A stretch of DNA of 24,681 bases from CAYUIG01 sp964444685 (GTDB taxonomy: Bacteria > Gemmatimonadota > Gemmatimonadetes > Longimicrobiales > RSA9). The notes below the pieces were generated by a model, which was given only the letters and a program-made list of their open reading frames with translations, did no database searches and had not been told where the DNA came from. The translations under genes and the position numbers were made by a program. The stretch's first letter is position 1; each line of letters starts with the position of its first letter. The stretch is taken from positions 1-24,681 of the forward strand of contig CAYUIG010000048.1 in NCBI GenBank assembly GCA_964444685.1, read 5' to 3'. Shown here one piece after another: positions 1 to 8,150 of the stretch.

Positions 1-443
1 GCATCTCCGAGCCGAAGAACTACTCGGGCACGCCCGAGCCGCGCGGTTCCACCACGCTGTGCGCGGAGATCCCGTGCGCCGTCGGGGATGAGCTCTGGAA
101 CGCTTCGCCGGACGAGCTCGGTGAGCGCCTGCTTTCCGACCTGCGACGCGCGGGCCTCGAGCCGCCGGCGAAGCCTCTGGGTGTCGTGGTGCGGAAACTT
201 CCGCAGGCGTATCCGATCTACGACCGTGACTACGAGGCGCCGTTCCGCGCGCTGGACGAGTGGGCGGAGAGTCAGCCCAATTTCCTGACGTACGGCCGGC
301 AGGGACTGTTCGCGCACGACAACACGCATCACGCGCTCGCGATGGCGCACGCGGCTGCGGACTGCCTGAATCCGGACGGCTTCGATGAGAGCCGCTGGAC
401 GCAGTACCGTGAAGTCTTCCGCACGCATGTCGTCGAAGACTGA
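1..443 (+). CDS. FAD-dependent oxidoreductase / amine-oxidoreductase-like protein, C-terminal part
   Basis: The frame is open from base 3 to the TGA at 441-443, so the N-terminus with the Rossmann dinucleotide-binding motif lies outside the window. About 146 residues are visible. They resemble the C-terminal part of protoporphyrinogen-oxidase/UDP-galactopyranose-mutase-like flavoproteins. The pattern KLPQAYPIYDRDY is followed by a short helix, then GRQGLFAHDNTHHALAMA, which matches the usual late FAD-contacting 'GR.G.F...N..H....G...A' stretch of this superfamily. The family name rests on this C-terminal pattern alone. Substrate is unknown; beside glycosyltransferase, flippase and epimerase genes, a role in sugar or lipid-carrier metabolism is plausible (inference). 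Its last 17 bases overlap the next gene, suggesting co-transcription. Confidence 0.72.
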   Translation, partial: ISEPKNYSGTPEPRGSTTLCAEIPCAVGDELWNASPDELGERLLSDLRRAGLEPPAKPLGVVVRKLPQAYPIYDRDYEAPFRALDEWAESQPNFLTYGRQGLFAHDNTHHALAMAHAAADCLNPDGFDESRWTQYREVFRTHVVED

Positions 444-1449
444 CGCGCCCGACCTGCGCGAGCAGCTCGCCGACCGGCGGGCATGGCGATCGCTGCTGCT
501 GCGTCTCGGCGGCAGCGCCGTCATCCTCGGCGTGCTGTTCCTGCTCCTGCCGCTCGACGATCTCGGTGCCGCACTGCAGCGCCTCGGGCTTCGGGACTGG
601 CTCACCGGGCTCGGCATCTTCCTCGTGATGCACGGGATCGGCGTCGTGAAGTGGCACATGGCCGTGAACGCGGCGGGTGCGCGGCTCGCACCCGTGCACG
701 CCGTGCGCTGCTACTACGCCGGCCTCTTCGGCAACACCTTCCTGCCATCAGTGATCGGCGGCGACGTCGTACGCGCAGGGCTCGCGCTCCCGAACGTCCG
801 CTCGAAGGCCGGGCTCCTGCTCGGCAGCGTGGTCGAACGCGCGCTCGACATGGGTGCGCTCGCAATGGTCGCCGGCATCGGTGTGCTGCTCATTCCGGGC
901 GCACTCGATCCGTCCGGCCGGCGCACCTTCCAGTTCGTTGCGCTCGCGTTCGTCGTGGCGGGTATTGTCGCGCTCGCGGGCGCGCGCTGGTTCCCGGTCC
1001 GCCGTTTCCGCTTCAAGCATCGCCGCAAGCTGGCACGCATGCGGCAGGCGTTCCGCGCCGTGGCCGCGCGGCCCGGCCGCATGGTAACGGTGCTGCTGCT
1101 TGGGATGGTCCTGCAGGTGTGCATGGTGTCGCTGGCCGCATGGCTCGGCCGCGCGTGCGGACTGGATGCACCGCTGCGCATCTGGCTGTTCGTCTGGCCG
1201 CTCGCGAAGCTGTCCGCGGTCGTGCCGGTCACGCAGGGTGGGATCGGTGTGCGCGAGGCGGCGCAGGCGGCACTCTTCGCACCGTTCGGCGTGCCCGCTG
1301 CGCTGGCCGTGGCGGTCAGCCTCGTCTGGCAGTCGATCGTGCTCGCTGGCGGCCTCGCCGGCGGACTGCTCTCCCTCGTCCTTGGCCGCTCGCTGCACGC
1401 ACCGGCCTTCTCCGACCGGGCGACGACGCGGCCTACAACGCCGGTCTGA
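427..1449 (+). CDS. UPF0104 / lysylphosphatidylglycerol-synthase transmembrane-region (flippase-like) protein
   Basis: A 340-residue polytopic membrane protein. The ATG at 427 is preferred over an in-frame ATG at 385, because the longer form would lie deep in the upstream gene and adds a non-hydrophobic leader. The protein has about eight hydrophobic segments, starting near residue 25 (GGSAVILGVLFLLLPL). It carries the family signature PVTQGGIGVREAA near residue 270, close to the 'P..GGIGVREG' motif of the LPG-synthase TM domain (TIGR00374-like). Other recognisable blocks are LPSVIGGDVVRA and VVERALDMGALA. There is no C-terminal aminoacyltransferase domain, so it is not a full MprF. In many bacteria such proteins sit in glycan or lipid loci and are thought to move lipid-linked substrates; the substrate here is unknown. 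The 3' end overlaps the convergent flippase gene by 17 bases. Confidence 0.85.
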   Translation: MSSKTDAPDLREQLADRRAWRSLLLRLGGSAVILGVLFLLLPLDDLGAALQRLGLRDWLTGLGIFLVMHGIGVVKWHMAVNAAGARLAPVHAVRCYYAGLFGNTFLPSVIGGDVVRAGLALPNVRSKAGLLLGSVVERALDMGALAMVAGIGVLLIPGALDPSGRRTFQFVALAFVVAGIVALAGARWFPVRRFRFKHRRKLARMRQAFRAVAARPGRMVTVLLLGMVLQVCMVSLAAWLGRACGLDAPLRIWLFVWPLAKLSAVVPVTQGGIGVREAAQAALFAPFGVPAALAVAVSLVWQSIVLAGGLAGGLLSLVLGRSLHAPAFSDRATTRPTTPV

Positions 1450-2833
1450 CCCTTCCTTCCGGGCCGCCCGCGATCAGCACCACCAGCAGGTAGGTCACGC
1501 CGCCCGCAGCGATCGCGAGCGGCAGTGGTGTTCCACGCAATGCGTAGACGATCGCACTCATCACGACCGTAGCCGCGACGGTTCGCCAGAACGCATGCAG
1601 TCCGGGCGCGCGCAGACCGGCGTCCCGCAGGAAGAACGCGGCTGCCACCATGCGCACGCCCTCGGCAAGAACGGTGGAAATGGCGGCACCGACGGGTCCG
1701 ATGAACGGGATCAGGAGGAGATTCAGGCCGACACTGACGGTCGCGGAATATGCCGTTGCATGCAGCACGCGCTGCTGATGGCCGGTGGCGATGAGGCCGG
1801 CGAGAAAAACACTGCGAATGAGCAGAAGCGGGATCGACCAGATCAGGATGGCCAGCAGCGGCCCCGCCATCGCGTACTCCTCGCCGAACACGACCGGGAT
1901 CAGGCGATGCGCGAGCAGCGTACCGCCGGCCGCGAGCGGCAGCCCCACGGCGACGACGCGCGCGACGGCGGTGCGGAGCAGCGGCGTCGCGGCGACCGCA
2001 TCGCCCTGGAGCCGGCTGAGCGATGGAATCAGGGAGACGGTCGCCGTGTTGCCGAGGACGCCCAGGAAGTTGATCAGCGTGTACGCCGCGAGGTAAAGCC
2101 CGGTCTCGGCCGTGCCGCGCAGGCCGCGCAGCAGCAGAACGTCCGAGTTGTAGATGACGAGCGCGAGAATGTTCGTGAGCAGCAGCGGCCGCGCGCTGAC
2201 GTAGACGGCGCGCAGGATGCGCCGGTCGATGGCGGGCCGTACGTCGATCCCCTCCCGACGGAGGAGCCCCGCGATGAGCGCGGCGCCCGCGCCGTCGCCG
2301 GCGAGCTGCGCGAGGGGCACGAGCATCAGGTCCTCGGGCCCGCGCACGCCGAAGAGTACGATGCCCGCGCGCAACGCCTCGGCGACGATGCGCGCGACGG
2401 ATACACCCCCGGCGCGATCGAGCCCGAGCAGTGCCCAGCGCGCATTGGCTCCTGTTGCGATCAGCGTGGTGCCGTACGCCGCGAGCACGGCGGCATCGGC
2501 TCCATCGAGCAGCAGCGGTGACAGCAGTGCAAGCAGCCCCGCGAGCACGATGGAGAAGAGCAGGCGCGCTGTGAGCACGGAGGAGATGAGGTCGCTCCTG
2601 CTGCCGTCGGCGGTGGCGACCTCGCGTGGGCCGAGCTGCTCCATGCCCGCATCGGCGAGCACGGCAAGGTAGAGCGTGGCGGCGAAGGCGAAGCCGACGA
2701 TCCCGTATGCATCGACGCCGAGCTGGCGCGCGATCCAGATGGTGGCGCCGAAGCCGAGCAGTCTCGAGAGCATCTCGCCAGTACCGAGCGTGACGAAGCT
2801 CTTCGTCGCGAGCGCGGCCGATGCGCGTTTCAT
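1433..2833 (-). CDS. Wzx-like oligosaccharide flippase (MOP superfamily)
   Basis: A 466-residue polytopic membrane protein with roughly 12-14 hydrophobic segments. The N-terminus, with SFVTLGTGEMLSRLLGF followed by WIARQLGVDAYGIVGFA, is characteristic of polysaccharide export flippases of the MATE/MOP group. LYLAAYTLINFLGVLGNTATV and LIPFIGPVGAAISTVLAEG are further typical blocks. It would turn undecaprenyl-linked oligosaccharide units to the outer face of the inner membrane. The ATG at 2833 overlaps the TGA of the upstream methyltransferase (ATGA), so it is the last gene of a translationally coupled minus-strand operon. The frame remains open upstream of this ATG only because of the high GC content. 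The polysaccharide exported cannot be named. Confidence 0.9.
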   Translation of the reverse strand: MKRASAALATKSFVTLGTGEMLSRLLGFGATIWIARQLGVDAYGIVGFAFAATLYLAVLADAGMEQLGPREVATADGSRSDLISSVLTARLLFSIVLAGLLALLSPLLLDGADAAVLAAYGTTLIATGANARWALLGLDRAGGVSVARIVAEALRAGIVLFGVRGPEDLMLVPLAQLAGDGAGAALIAGLLRREGIDVRPAIDRRILRAVYVSARPLLLTNILALVIYNSDVLLLRGLRGTAETGLYLAAYTLINFLGVLGNTATVSLIPSLSRLQGDAVAATPLLRTAVARVVAVGLPLAAGGTLLAHRLIPVVFGEEYAMAGPLLAILIWSIPLLLIRSVFLAGLIATGHQQRVLHATAYSATVSVGLNLLLIPFIGPVGAAISTVLAEGVRMVAAAFFLRDAGLRAPGLHAFWRTVAATVVMSAIVYALRGTPLPLAIAAGGVTYLLVVLIAGGPEGRVRPAL

Positions 2834-3843
2834 GATCCGCCGCGGCGTGCGACGCCCGAGAGGAGCGGGCCGAGCGACAGCATGAGCGTGCGGGCGCCGG
2901 GCAGCCGGCGTGCGAACTCGTAGCCGTCGATGAGTCGTCGCTTGAGTCCGTGGAAGTGCGCGCGCTGGCCGGGCGGGACGCGCGGCGGGAAGATGCGCAC
3001 GCCCTCGAACCCTGCGCGCCGCAACCGTTTCCGGAGCGACCCGGTGGAGAGCAGCGTTCGGTGCGGTGCGATGCCGCCGCGCCGTTCGACGTAACGCGCG
3101 ATCCACTTCTGCGGCCACCAGCCGCCGGCCCACACGCCGGCGTGCGGGTCGGGGCCAAGGCTGAAACGGTTCGGTGTCGTGAAGTAGAACGCTGCGCCGG
3201 GCTTCGTGACGCGGCTGCACTCGGCGAGTGCGGCATCCGGATCATCGAGATGCTCGAGCACGGAGTCCATCGCGACGGCATCGAAGCGGCCGTCCGCGAA
3301 CGGCAGGGCATCGGCGCACGCGCACACGAGCGGCAGATCCAGCCCGGCCTGCTCGAGACGCTTGCGTGCCACGACCAGCCAGCGGAACGCGATGTCCACG
3401 CCGACCACACTGCGATAGCGCGGTGCTGCCACCGTCATCAGCGGGGCCGTGCCACAGCCGATCTCGAGCAGGTCGGTCTGCTCCGGCGACCGCACGCCCG
3501 CGGCCTCCTCCCACGATTCGAGTGCGGCCGCGACGCGCGCGGGCGCAGCCAGCAGGCTGCGTGTGAAGAGTCGCGCCTGCATGGGCGGCACCACACTCGT
3601 GAGGGAGTAGTACAGCTCGATCGTTTCCTCGAAGCTGAGGCCCTCTGCGCGCCGAGCGAGGTCGATCCCCTTCGCGCGATCCGCTTCGATGCCGATGTAT
3701 GGATCCGGTCTGATGCGCAGGTCCGGAATGCCGAGAATGACAGGATAGGTGCGTGTGCAGTTGGCGCACGTCAGCGAGTCTGCGCCCGCGACGAGCGCGG
3801 CCCGGCAGTGTGGGCAGACGAGCTGCAACGCCTCGATGTCCAA
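2830..3843 (-). CDS. SAM-dependent methyltransferase with N-terminal Trm112-like zinc ribbon
   Basis: About 337 residues from a proposed TTG start at 3843, five bases after the stop of the upstream gene. No ATG or GTG gives a sensible N-terminus, and an upstream ATG would run into the glycosyltransferase. Residues 10-29 carry two cysteine pairs, CPHC and CANC, a Trm112/UPF0434-type zinc ribbon, followed by the usual YPV...GIPDL segment. The class I methyltransferase fold follows: motif I LLEIGCGTAP around 125-134, the acidic GVDIAF strand, CADALPFADGRFDAV, and a DSVLEHLDDPDAAL block. A membrane-associated C-terminus follows. It probably methylates a sugar or lipid-linked glycan made by this operon (inference). 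Its TGA overlaps the flippase start. The start codon is the uncertain part. Confidence 0.82.
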   Translation of the reverse strand: MDIEALQLVCPHCRAALVAGADSLTCANCTRTYPVILGIPDLRIRPDPYIGIEADRAKGIDLARRAEGLSFEETIELYYSLTSVVPPMQARLFTRSLLAAPARVAAALESWEEAAGVRSPEQTDLLEIGCGTAPLMTVAAPRYRSVVGVDIAFRWLVVARKRLEQAGLDLPLVCACADALPFADGRFDAVAMDSVLEHLDDPDAALAECSRVTKPGAAFYFTTPNRFSLGPDPHAGVWAGGWWPQKWIARYVERRGGIAPHRTLLSTGSLRKRLRRAGFEGVRIFPPRVPPGQRAHFHGLKRRLIDGYEFARRLPGARTLMLSLGPLLSGVARRGGS

Positions 3844-3848
3844 GGGGC

Positions 3849-4772
3849 TCAGACGCCGGGTGCCGGAACGGAGCGCGCCGCGAGCGCGCCGGGCGAAGCG
3901 GTCAGGTAGCCGACGCATTCGCCGAGGATCCAGACCGTGTTGATCAGCGCGAGCGCGGGGAGTGCGCGCACGAACGGCAGGCGATAGCGGCCGCGGCCCA
4001 ACAGATTGCGCGCGACGCGCGCGATCATGAGCGGCGGCATCAGCAGGGACGCGCCCGCGTACGCGATGCGGTGCAGCGGCGACTTTCCTTCGACGCGGGT
4101 GCTGCCGAACAGCCGGCCGAATGTGAAGCGGTCGCGCAGTGCGTCGGCCAGCGGCACGCTGCGCTGCTCGAACACCGTGACGTCCGGCGCGAGCCACAAT
4201 GCACGGCCATCCGCGTGCAGCCGGCCGTTCACCACGTTCTCGTGGAACTCCGCCTGCCACAGCGGCGCGATGCGCTCGAGCTCGGAACGCAGGTACGATG
4301 AATTGGTGTCCGTCAGACCGTGTGCCGGTCCTGCCGGCATCGGCTTCATGTAGCGGCTGTAGTCGGTCAGGTACAGCGCCCAGTTGAGCGCGCCGTCACG
4401 GTCACGCCCGGGAGGAAACCCTTTCTCGACGGTGCCACCCACACCCGCGCGCACGCCATCGTGCGCAGCGAGCATCCGTTCGACCCAGTCGGGCGCGGGC
4501 ACGCAGTGATCCTCGAGCAGCGCAACCACGCGGCCCTGGCTCTCGGCGACGGCGCGCGCGCGCAGCTCCGCGGGCGTATGCTTTCCCGGATACCGCAGTA
4601 CGCGCACGCCGGCGTATTTCGCAGCGACGGCAGCGGCGGAATCTCCCGACCCGTCCAGCGGCACCAGCACCTCGCCGCCGGCGCGCTCGACCTGTGGCAT
4701 CAGCGCGTCGAGACAGCGCGCCAGATACTCCGGACCGACGAATGTGATGATGCAGACGGAAACCGGCTTCAT
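3849..4772 (-). CDS. Family 2 glycosyltransferase
   Basis: A 307-residue GT-A glycosyltransferase. The N-terminus PVSVCIITFVGPEYLARCLDAL is the standard GT2 opening strand and helix. A nucleotide-binding region follows (VPLDGSGDSAAA). LLEDHCVPAPDWVERML stands where the metal-binding DXD motif usually lies, as an E-D-H variant. A later TDTNSSYLRSELERI segment fits the acceptor region. The last roughly 90 residues contain two hydrophobic segments (ASLLMPPLMIARVA, LPALALINTVWILGECVGYL) that would hold it at the inner membrane. Its ATG overlaps the stop of the dehydrogenase gene (ATGA). It probably adds a sugar to a lipid-linked acceptor for the flippase two genes downstream. Donor and acceptor are unknown. 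Confidence 0.88.
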   Translation of the reverse strand: MKPVSVCIITFVGPEYLARCLDALMPQVERAGGEVLVPLDGSGDSAAAVAAKYAGVRVLRYPGKHTPAELRARAVAESQGRVVALLEDHCVPAPDWVERMLAAHDGVRAGVGGTVEKGFPPGRDRDGALNWALYLTDYSRYMKPMPAGPAHGLTDTNSSYLRSELERIAPLWQAEFHENVVNGRLHADGRALWLAPDVTVFEQRSVPLADALRDRFTFGRLFGSTRVEGKSPLHRIAYAGASLLMPPLMIARVARNLLGRGRYRLPFVRALPALALINTVWILGECVGYLTASPGALAARSVPAPGV

Positions 4773-5830
4773 GCGCTGCGGTCCAACGCGTTGACGCGGG
4801 GTTCGGTGTTCGTGCGACCCGTTGCCGCGAGTTCGATCGCGGCGGCACCATCGCGGCCGGTGGCGATCGCGCTGGGACGGCCTTCAATGGCCGCGGCGAA
4901 CGCGTGGTACTCATCGACGAAGCTGCGCGCCACGATCCAGCGGTAGGACCGCAAGTGCTCGCCGGCCATGGTGAACGGGAAGGTCCAGCGCTTCCGCTTC
5001 ACCTTGCCGCCCGTCTGCCGTGATGCGAGCAGCTCGACGCGCATCGGGAAGCACCAGACGCGCAGACTGCCGCGGTCCCCCACGAGCTCGAGGAGGAAAC
5101 GGTAGCGGCCCCACTCCGTCCAGCTCGCGTGCAGCGTCGCGATACGCCCTTCCGGGCCGCGCATCAGCAGGAAGCCGTTGTCCTCGCAGTTCGGGAAGCC
5201 CCACACCGCATTGGTGCGTTCGGCGTGCGCTTCCTCGACGCCGCCCAGGAACCAGCGCGTCAGGTCGATGAGGTGAATGCCGATGTCGAAGAGCGCGCCG
5301 CCCCCCACAGTGCCGGCGTCGTGGACCCACGCCTGCGCGTGCGAGTTTGCCGAGTAGCCGCCGTACGCATGGATGTGGCTGAGCTTGCCGATCGCACCCT
5401 GATCGAGGAGCCGGCGCGCCATGCGCACGGACGGATAGAAGCGGTAGTTGAAGCCGGTGGCCACATGGCGGCCCGTTCGCTCCGCAGCACCCAGAATGTC
5501 TTCGCATTCCGCCGGCGTGCGGGCGAGTGGCTTTTCGCAGAGGACGTGCTTGCCCGCCTCGAGCGCCGCAATCGCCATCGCCGCGTGGCGGTCGGGCGGC
5601 GTGGAGATGATGACCGCGTCGACTTCGTCACGCTGGAGCAGGGTCTGCCAGTCCCGGTCGAGACTGGCCTCGTGCGCCGCGGCGATCTCGCTGGCGCGCC
5701 GGCCGTCCAGATCACTCACGGCTACCAGCCGGTGCGGCCGCGCCCGCAGCAGCGCCTGCGCACGCACCCGTCCGATGTCGCCGCAGCCGATCAGCCCGAA
5801 CCGCAGCCCATGCTCCGTCTTCGCTTCCAT
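4769..5830 (-). CDS. Gfo/Idh/MocA-family NAD(P)-dependent oxidoreductase
   Basis: A 353-residue protein of usual family length. It has an N-terminal Rossmann fold with FGLIGCGDIG at 11-20, then ISTPPDRHAAMAIAALEAGKHVLCEKPLA with the hallmark EKP at 99-101. The C-terminal alpha/beta domain includes GGGALFDIGIHLIDLTRWFLGG, which carries the family's conserved D...H substrate residues. It would oxidise or reduce a sugar or nucleotide sugar; relatives in glycan loci act on UDP-sugars or inositols. It is the first gene of the minus-strand operon with the glycosyltransferase, methyltransferase and flippase. It faces the sulfatase-fold gene across a 280-base intergenic region. The ribosome binding site is weak (purine-rich GGGAAAGAG about ten bases upstream). 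Confidence 0.9.
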   Translation of the reverse strand: MEAKTEHGLRFGLIGCGDIGRVRAQALLRARPHRLVAVSDLDGRRASEIAAAHEASLDRDWQTLLQRDEVDAVIISTPPDRHAAMAIAALEAGKHVLCEKPLARTPAECEDILGAAERTGRHVATGFNYRFYPSVRMARRLLDQGAIGKLSHIHAYGGYSANSHAQAWVHDAGTVGGGALFDIGIHLIDLTRWFLGGVEEAHAERTNAVWGFPNCEDNGFLLMRGPEGRIATLHASWTEWGRYRFLLELVGDRGSLRVWCFPMRVELLASRQTGGKVKRKRWTFPFTMAGEHLRSYRWIVARSFVDEYHAFAAAIEGRPSAIATGRDGAAAIELAATGRTNTEPRVNALDRSA

Positions 5831-6110
5831 GCCTTCGTCTCTTTCCCTTGAACTGCAGCCCTGGCCCCTGCCGGACTCTGGCGGTCACACTCTCCGCTGA
5901 CGATCTTCCGTGTTCGGAACTCGCGCTCCCGCGCTCCTGTTACGGGGACGGGTGCATCCGATACAAAACCGGGGCCAGCCACCGCACTCGGGGCACCACG
6001 GTAAACCCCGCTGTGCGCGTGAGTTCCGAGCCATGCGCCCATCCGTGGCGCACGCGCTGTCGCATGCACGCCACAATCATGTGGCGCCACATGGGAGGCA
6101 GCCAGCGATC
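5831..6110. promoter_or_regulatory. Divergent intergenic region between the dehydrogenase operon and the sulfatase-fold gene
   Basis: These 280 bases separate two divergent start codons, so at least two promoters are expected here. I see no convincing pair of -35 and -10 boxes. The only locally AT-rich patch is ATACAAAA near 5961. The strongest structure is the 16-base perfect palindrome at 6078-6093, listed separately. The plus-strand frame is open through this region, but its composition does not look coding. Confidence 0.45.
6078..6093. repeat. 16-base perfect palindrome just upstream of the sulfatase-fold gene
   Basis: CATGTGGCGCCACATG reads the same on both strands. It abuts the GGGAGG ribosome-binding site (6093-6098) and ends 17 bases before the ATG at 6111. 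A perfect dyad of this length is compatible with a dimeric repressor site or a short RNA hairpin that could mask the ribosome-binding site. It could also be chance. Confidence 0.4.
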
Positions 6111-8057
6111 ATGAAGGCAGCGGAAGTCGCGAGCGCGTCCGCGCGCAGTCCGGGCGCGGCCGTCACCGGAGCGACCCTCGGGTTGGCGTTCGGCATCCTC
6201 GAGGGGCTGGGTGTCTTTGCGCTCAGTCTCATCCCGGGTGCGCTGAACTGGCGAACCGCCAACAGCTTCCATGCGCTGTGGATCACGCCGCTCGTGTACG
6301 CGGCCGTGTTCGCGATCCTCGCCGTTCTCATCGCACTTCCGTGGCGGTTGCGCCGCAGACCCGCGCCGGCCGCACCGCTCGTATTCGTGCTCGTATTCCT
6401 CGGCATCTATCTGCTGGGACGGCTGCCCAACGTCCTGCTAGGGTGGGCGTGCGCGGTGCTCGCCATCGGCGTCGCCGGCCGCGCGTACACGTTGTCGAAG
6501 CGGTGGCGACCCGGGGCCATGCGGTACGCGCTCTCGCGACTCGGCGGAGCCGTCCTCGCACTCCTGCTCGTCTGCTCCGGATTCGCCCTGGGACGCGAGG
6601 CCTGGCGGATGCGCCGACTTCCGCAGGTCACCGGTTCTCCTCCCAACGTACTGCTGCTGCTGATCGACACACAGCGGGCCGATCATCTATCGGCGTACGG
6701 GTACGAGCGTCCGACGAGCCCGAACCTCGACGCAATCGGGGCCGAAGGCGTTCTCTTCGAGGCCGCGTACTCCCACTCGTCGTGGACGCTGCCATCGCAC
6801 GTCTCCCTGTTCACGGGTCTGCCGCAGCATGAGCACCGTGCCGGAGTGATGCGCCAGCCGTACATGGCGCGTGGCCACGCGACCCTGGCCGAGGTGCTTG
6901 CCCGTGCCGGCTTCGCTACGGCTGGCTTCGTCGCGAACACCTACTGGGCGGGCCGGCAGACGGGTCTCGCCCGCGGATTCATCCACTACGAGGATTTCTA
7001 TGGCCGCCCCGCGGATGTATTGCTGAGGACTACCCTGGGGCGCGTCCTCACGTACGAGGTCGTCCCGAAGTTGATCCCGGTCATCGACATGCCGGGGCGC
7101 AAGCGTGCGGACGAGCTCAATGGCGATCTGCTCGATTGGCTCGACGGCATCGGTGAGCGGCCGTTCTTCGCGTTCGTGAACTACTTCGACGTTCACAAAC
7201 CCTATTTTCCTCCCCCCGAGACCCGCGGCCGCTTCGGCTGGACTCCGCCGCGCGGAACCGGAGAGATCGACATCGGCGCCATCACCGGGAAAGAGCAGGA
7301 AGCCGTCGACACGGACAACGAGATCGCCGGCTACGACGAGTCCATCCTCGCGCTCGACGCCGCGATCGGACGGCTCCGGTCGGAGCTCGTTCGACGCGGC
7401 GTGTGGGACCGCACGCTCGTGATCATAACTTCCGACCACGGCGAAGCATTTGGTGAGAACGGCATCATGTCGCACGGGCAGGGACTCTGGCAGTCACAGG
7501 TCCGCGTACCGCTGATCCTGCGCTATCCGGCCGCGATTCCGCCCGGGCTAAGGGTCTCGGCTGCGGTCGGCAACGATGGTATCGCCGCCACGATCACCGA
7601 GCTCCTGGAACTCGATCGGACGATGCCCGGTTTGTCCCTGACGGGGGCGTGGCGCGATCCGGCGTGGAGCCCGGGGCCCGTGATCGTCGAGGAAGGACAT
7701 CGCTGGCGGGGTACCGAGGTGCCCGCGGCGCGGGGCTGGGTGGCTGGCGTTGCCGACGAACGCTTCCATCTGGTGATGGAGCAGTCCGGCGATTTCCAGG
7801 TCTACGATCTCGCGTCGGACCCTGGCGGTCTCGAGGACGCGAAGAACCTCCACGACCACCCGCGCATTCGGGAGTGGCGCGATCAGCTCCGCAGCATGGA
7901 TATGTCCGGGCTGGAGCCCGCGATCGGCCCCCTCGGCCGGTTCACCGACTTCGTGGCGAACTCCGGGAGGGATGGGCCGGAAGGAGAGCGCCGGGTCGCT
8001 TCGTCAGCGGCCTCTCAGCAACGTGCGGGAAACGGCCTGGCCGGCCGAACGAAATAG
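6111..8057 (+). CDS. Membrane-anchored sulfatase-fold (alkaline-phosphatase superfamily) protein
   Basis: 648 residues from ATG 6111, preceded by GGGAGG 12 bases upstream; earlier in-frame ATGs would add a non-coding-looking leader. The first 160 residues hold about five hydrophobic segments. A sulfatase-like domain then begins at PNVLLLLIDTQRADHLSAYGY, with the metal-binding D186. SSWTLPSH at 223-230 puts Thr226 where true sulfatases have the formylglycine Cys or Ser (C/S-x-P-x-R). ITSDHGEAFGE, with D442 and H443, supplies further metal ligands, and YDLASDP is the usual C-terminal motif. The Thr nucleophile resembles LTA-synthase and phosphoethanolamine-transferase enzymes, so a phospho- or sulfo-transferase or hydrolase acting outside the inner membrane is likelier than a classical sulfatase. 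A paralogue of the same architecture lies at 15854-17683. Its 3' end overlaps a small antisense gene. Confidence 0.85.
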   Translation: MKAAEVASASARSPGAAVTGATLGLAFGILEGLGVFALSLIPGALNWRTANSFHALWITPLVYAAVFAILAVLIALPWRLRRRPAPAAPLVFVLVFLGIYLLGRLPNVLLGWACAVLAIGVAGRAYTLSKRWRPGAMRYALSRLGGAVLALLLVCSGFALGREAWRMRRLPQVTGSPPNVLLLLIDTQRADHLSAYGYERPTSPNLDAIGAEGVLFEAAYSHSSWTLPSHVSLFTGLPQHEHRAGVMRQPYMARGHATLAEVLARAGFATAGFVANTYWAGRQTGLARGFIHYEDFYGRPADVLLRTTLGRVLTYEVVPKLIPVIDMPGRKRADELNGDLLDWLDGIGERPFFAFVNYFDVHKPYFPPPETRGRFGWTPPRGTGEIDIGAITGKEQEAVDTDNEIAGYDESILALDAAIGRLRSELVRRGVWDRTLVIITSDHGEAFGENGIMSHGQGLWQSQVRVPLILRYPAAIPPGLRVSAAVGNDGIAATITELLELDRTMPGLSLTGAWRDPAWSPGPVIVEEGHRWRGTEVPAARGWVAGVADERFHLVMEQSGDFQVYDLASDPGGLEDAKNLHDHPRIREWRDQLRSMDMSGLEPAIGPLGRFTDFVANSGRDGPEGERRVASSAASQQRAGNGLAGRTK

Positions 8058-8150
8058 TGCAACGACCTTGCGCCAGAACATCAGAACCGCGCCCGTGATC
8101 GCTGCCACGACCGAGGCGAGCGGCATGATGGTCTCAGGACCGATGTACAT
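8004..8150 (-). CDS. Small single-span membrane protein (48 aa), unrecognised family
   Basis: A short reading frame that automatic length cut-offs would miss. It starts with ATG 8150, preceded by an excellent GGAGGG ribosome-binding site (8157-8162) with a six-base spacer, and ends at TGA 8004-8006. The product begins MYIGPETIMPLASVVAAITG and continues AVLMFWRKVVALFR. It has one hydrophobic helix at about 7-25, followed by a basic amphipathic tail up to residue 48. The layout suits a small inner-membrane protein with its basic C-terminus in the cytoplasm. Its last 54 bases lie antisense to the end of the sulfatase-fold gene, which would constrain both proteins there. Function is unknown; the neighbourhood suggests a partner of a membrane-bound glycan enzyme (inference). 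Confidence 0.7.
   Translation of the reverse strand: MYIGPETIMPLASVVAAITGAVLMFWRKVVALFRSAGQAVSRTLLRGR

Noticed and set aside
714..3410. An 898-residue open frame on the minus strand
   Set aside because: Its product is arginine-, alanine- and serine-rich without domains, and it runs antisense to the membrane-protein gene and out of frame with the flippase and methyltransferase genes. It is a GC-rich shadow frame.
6111..8057. Calling this a formylglycine-dependent arylsulfatase
   Set aside because: The C/S-x-P-x-R motif is absent; Thr226-Leu-Pro-Ser-His stands in its place.
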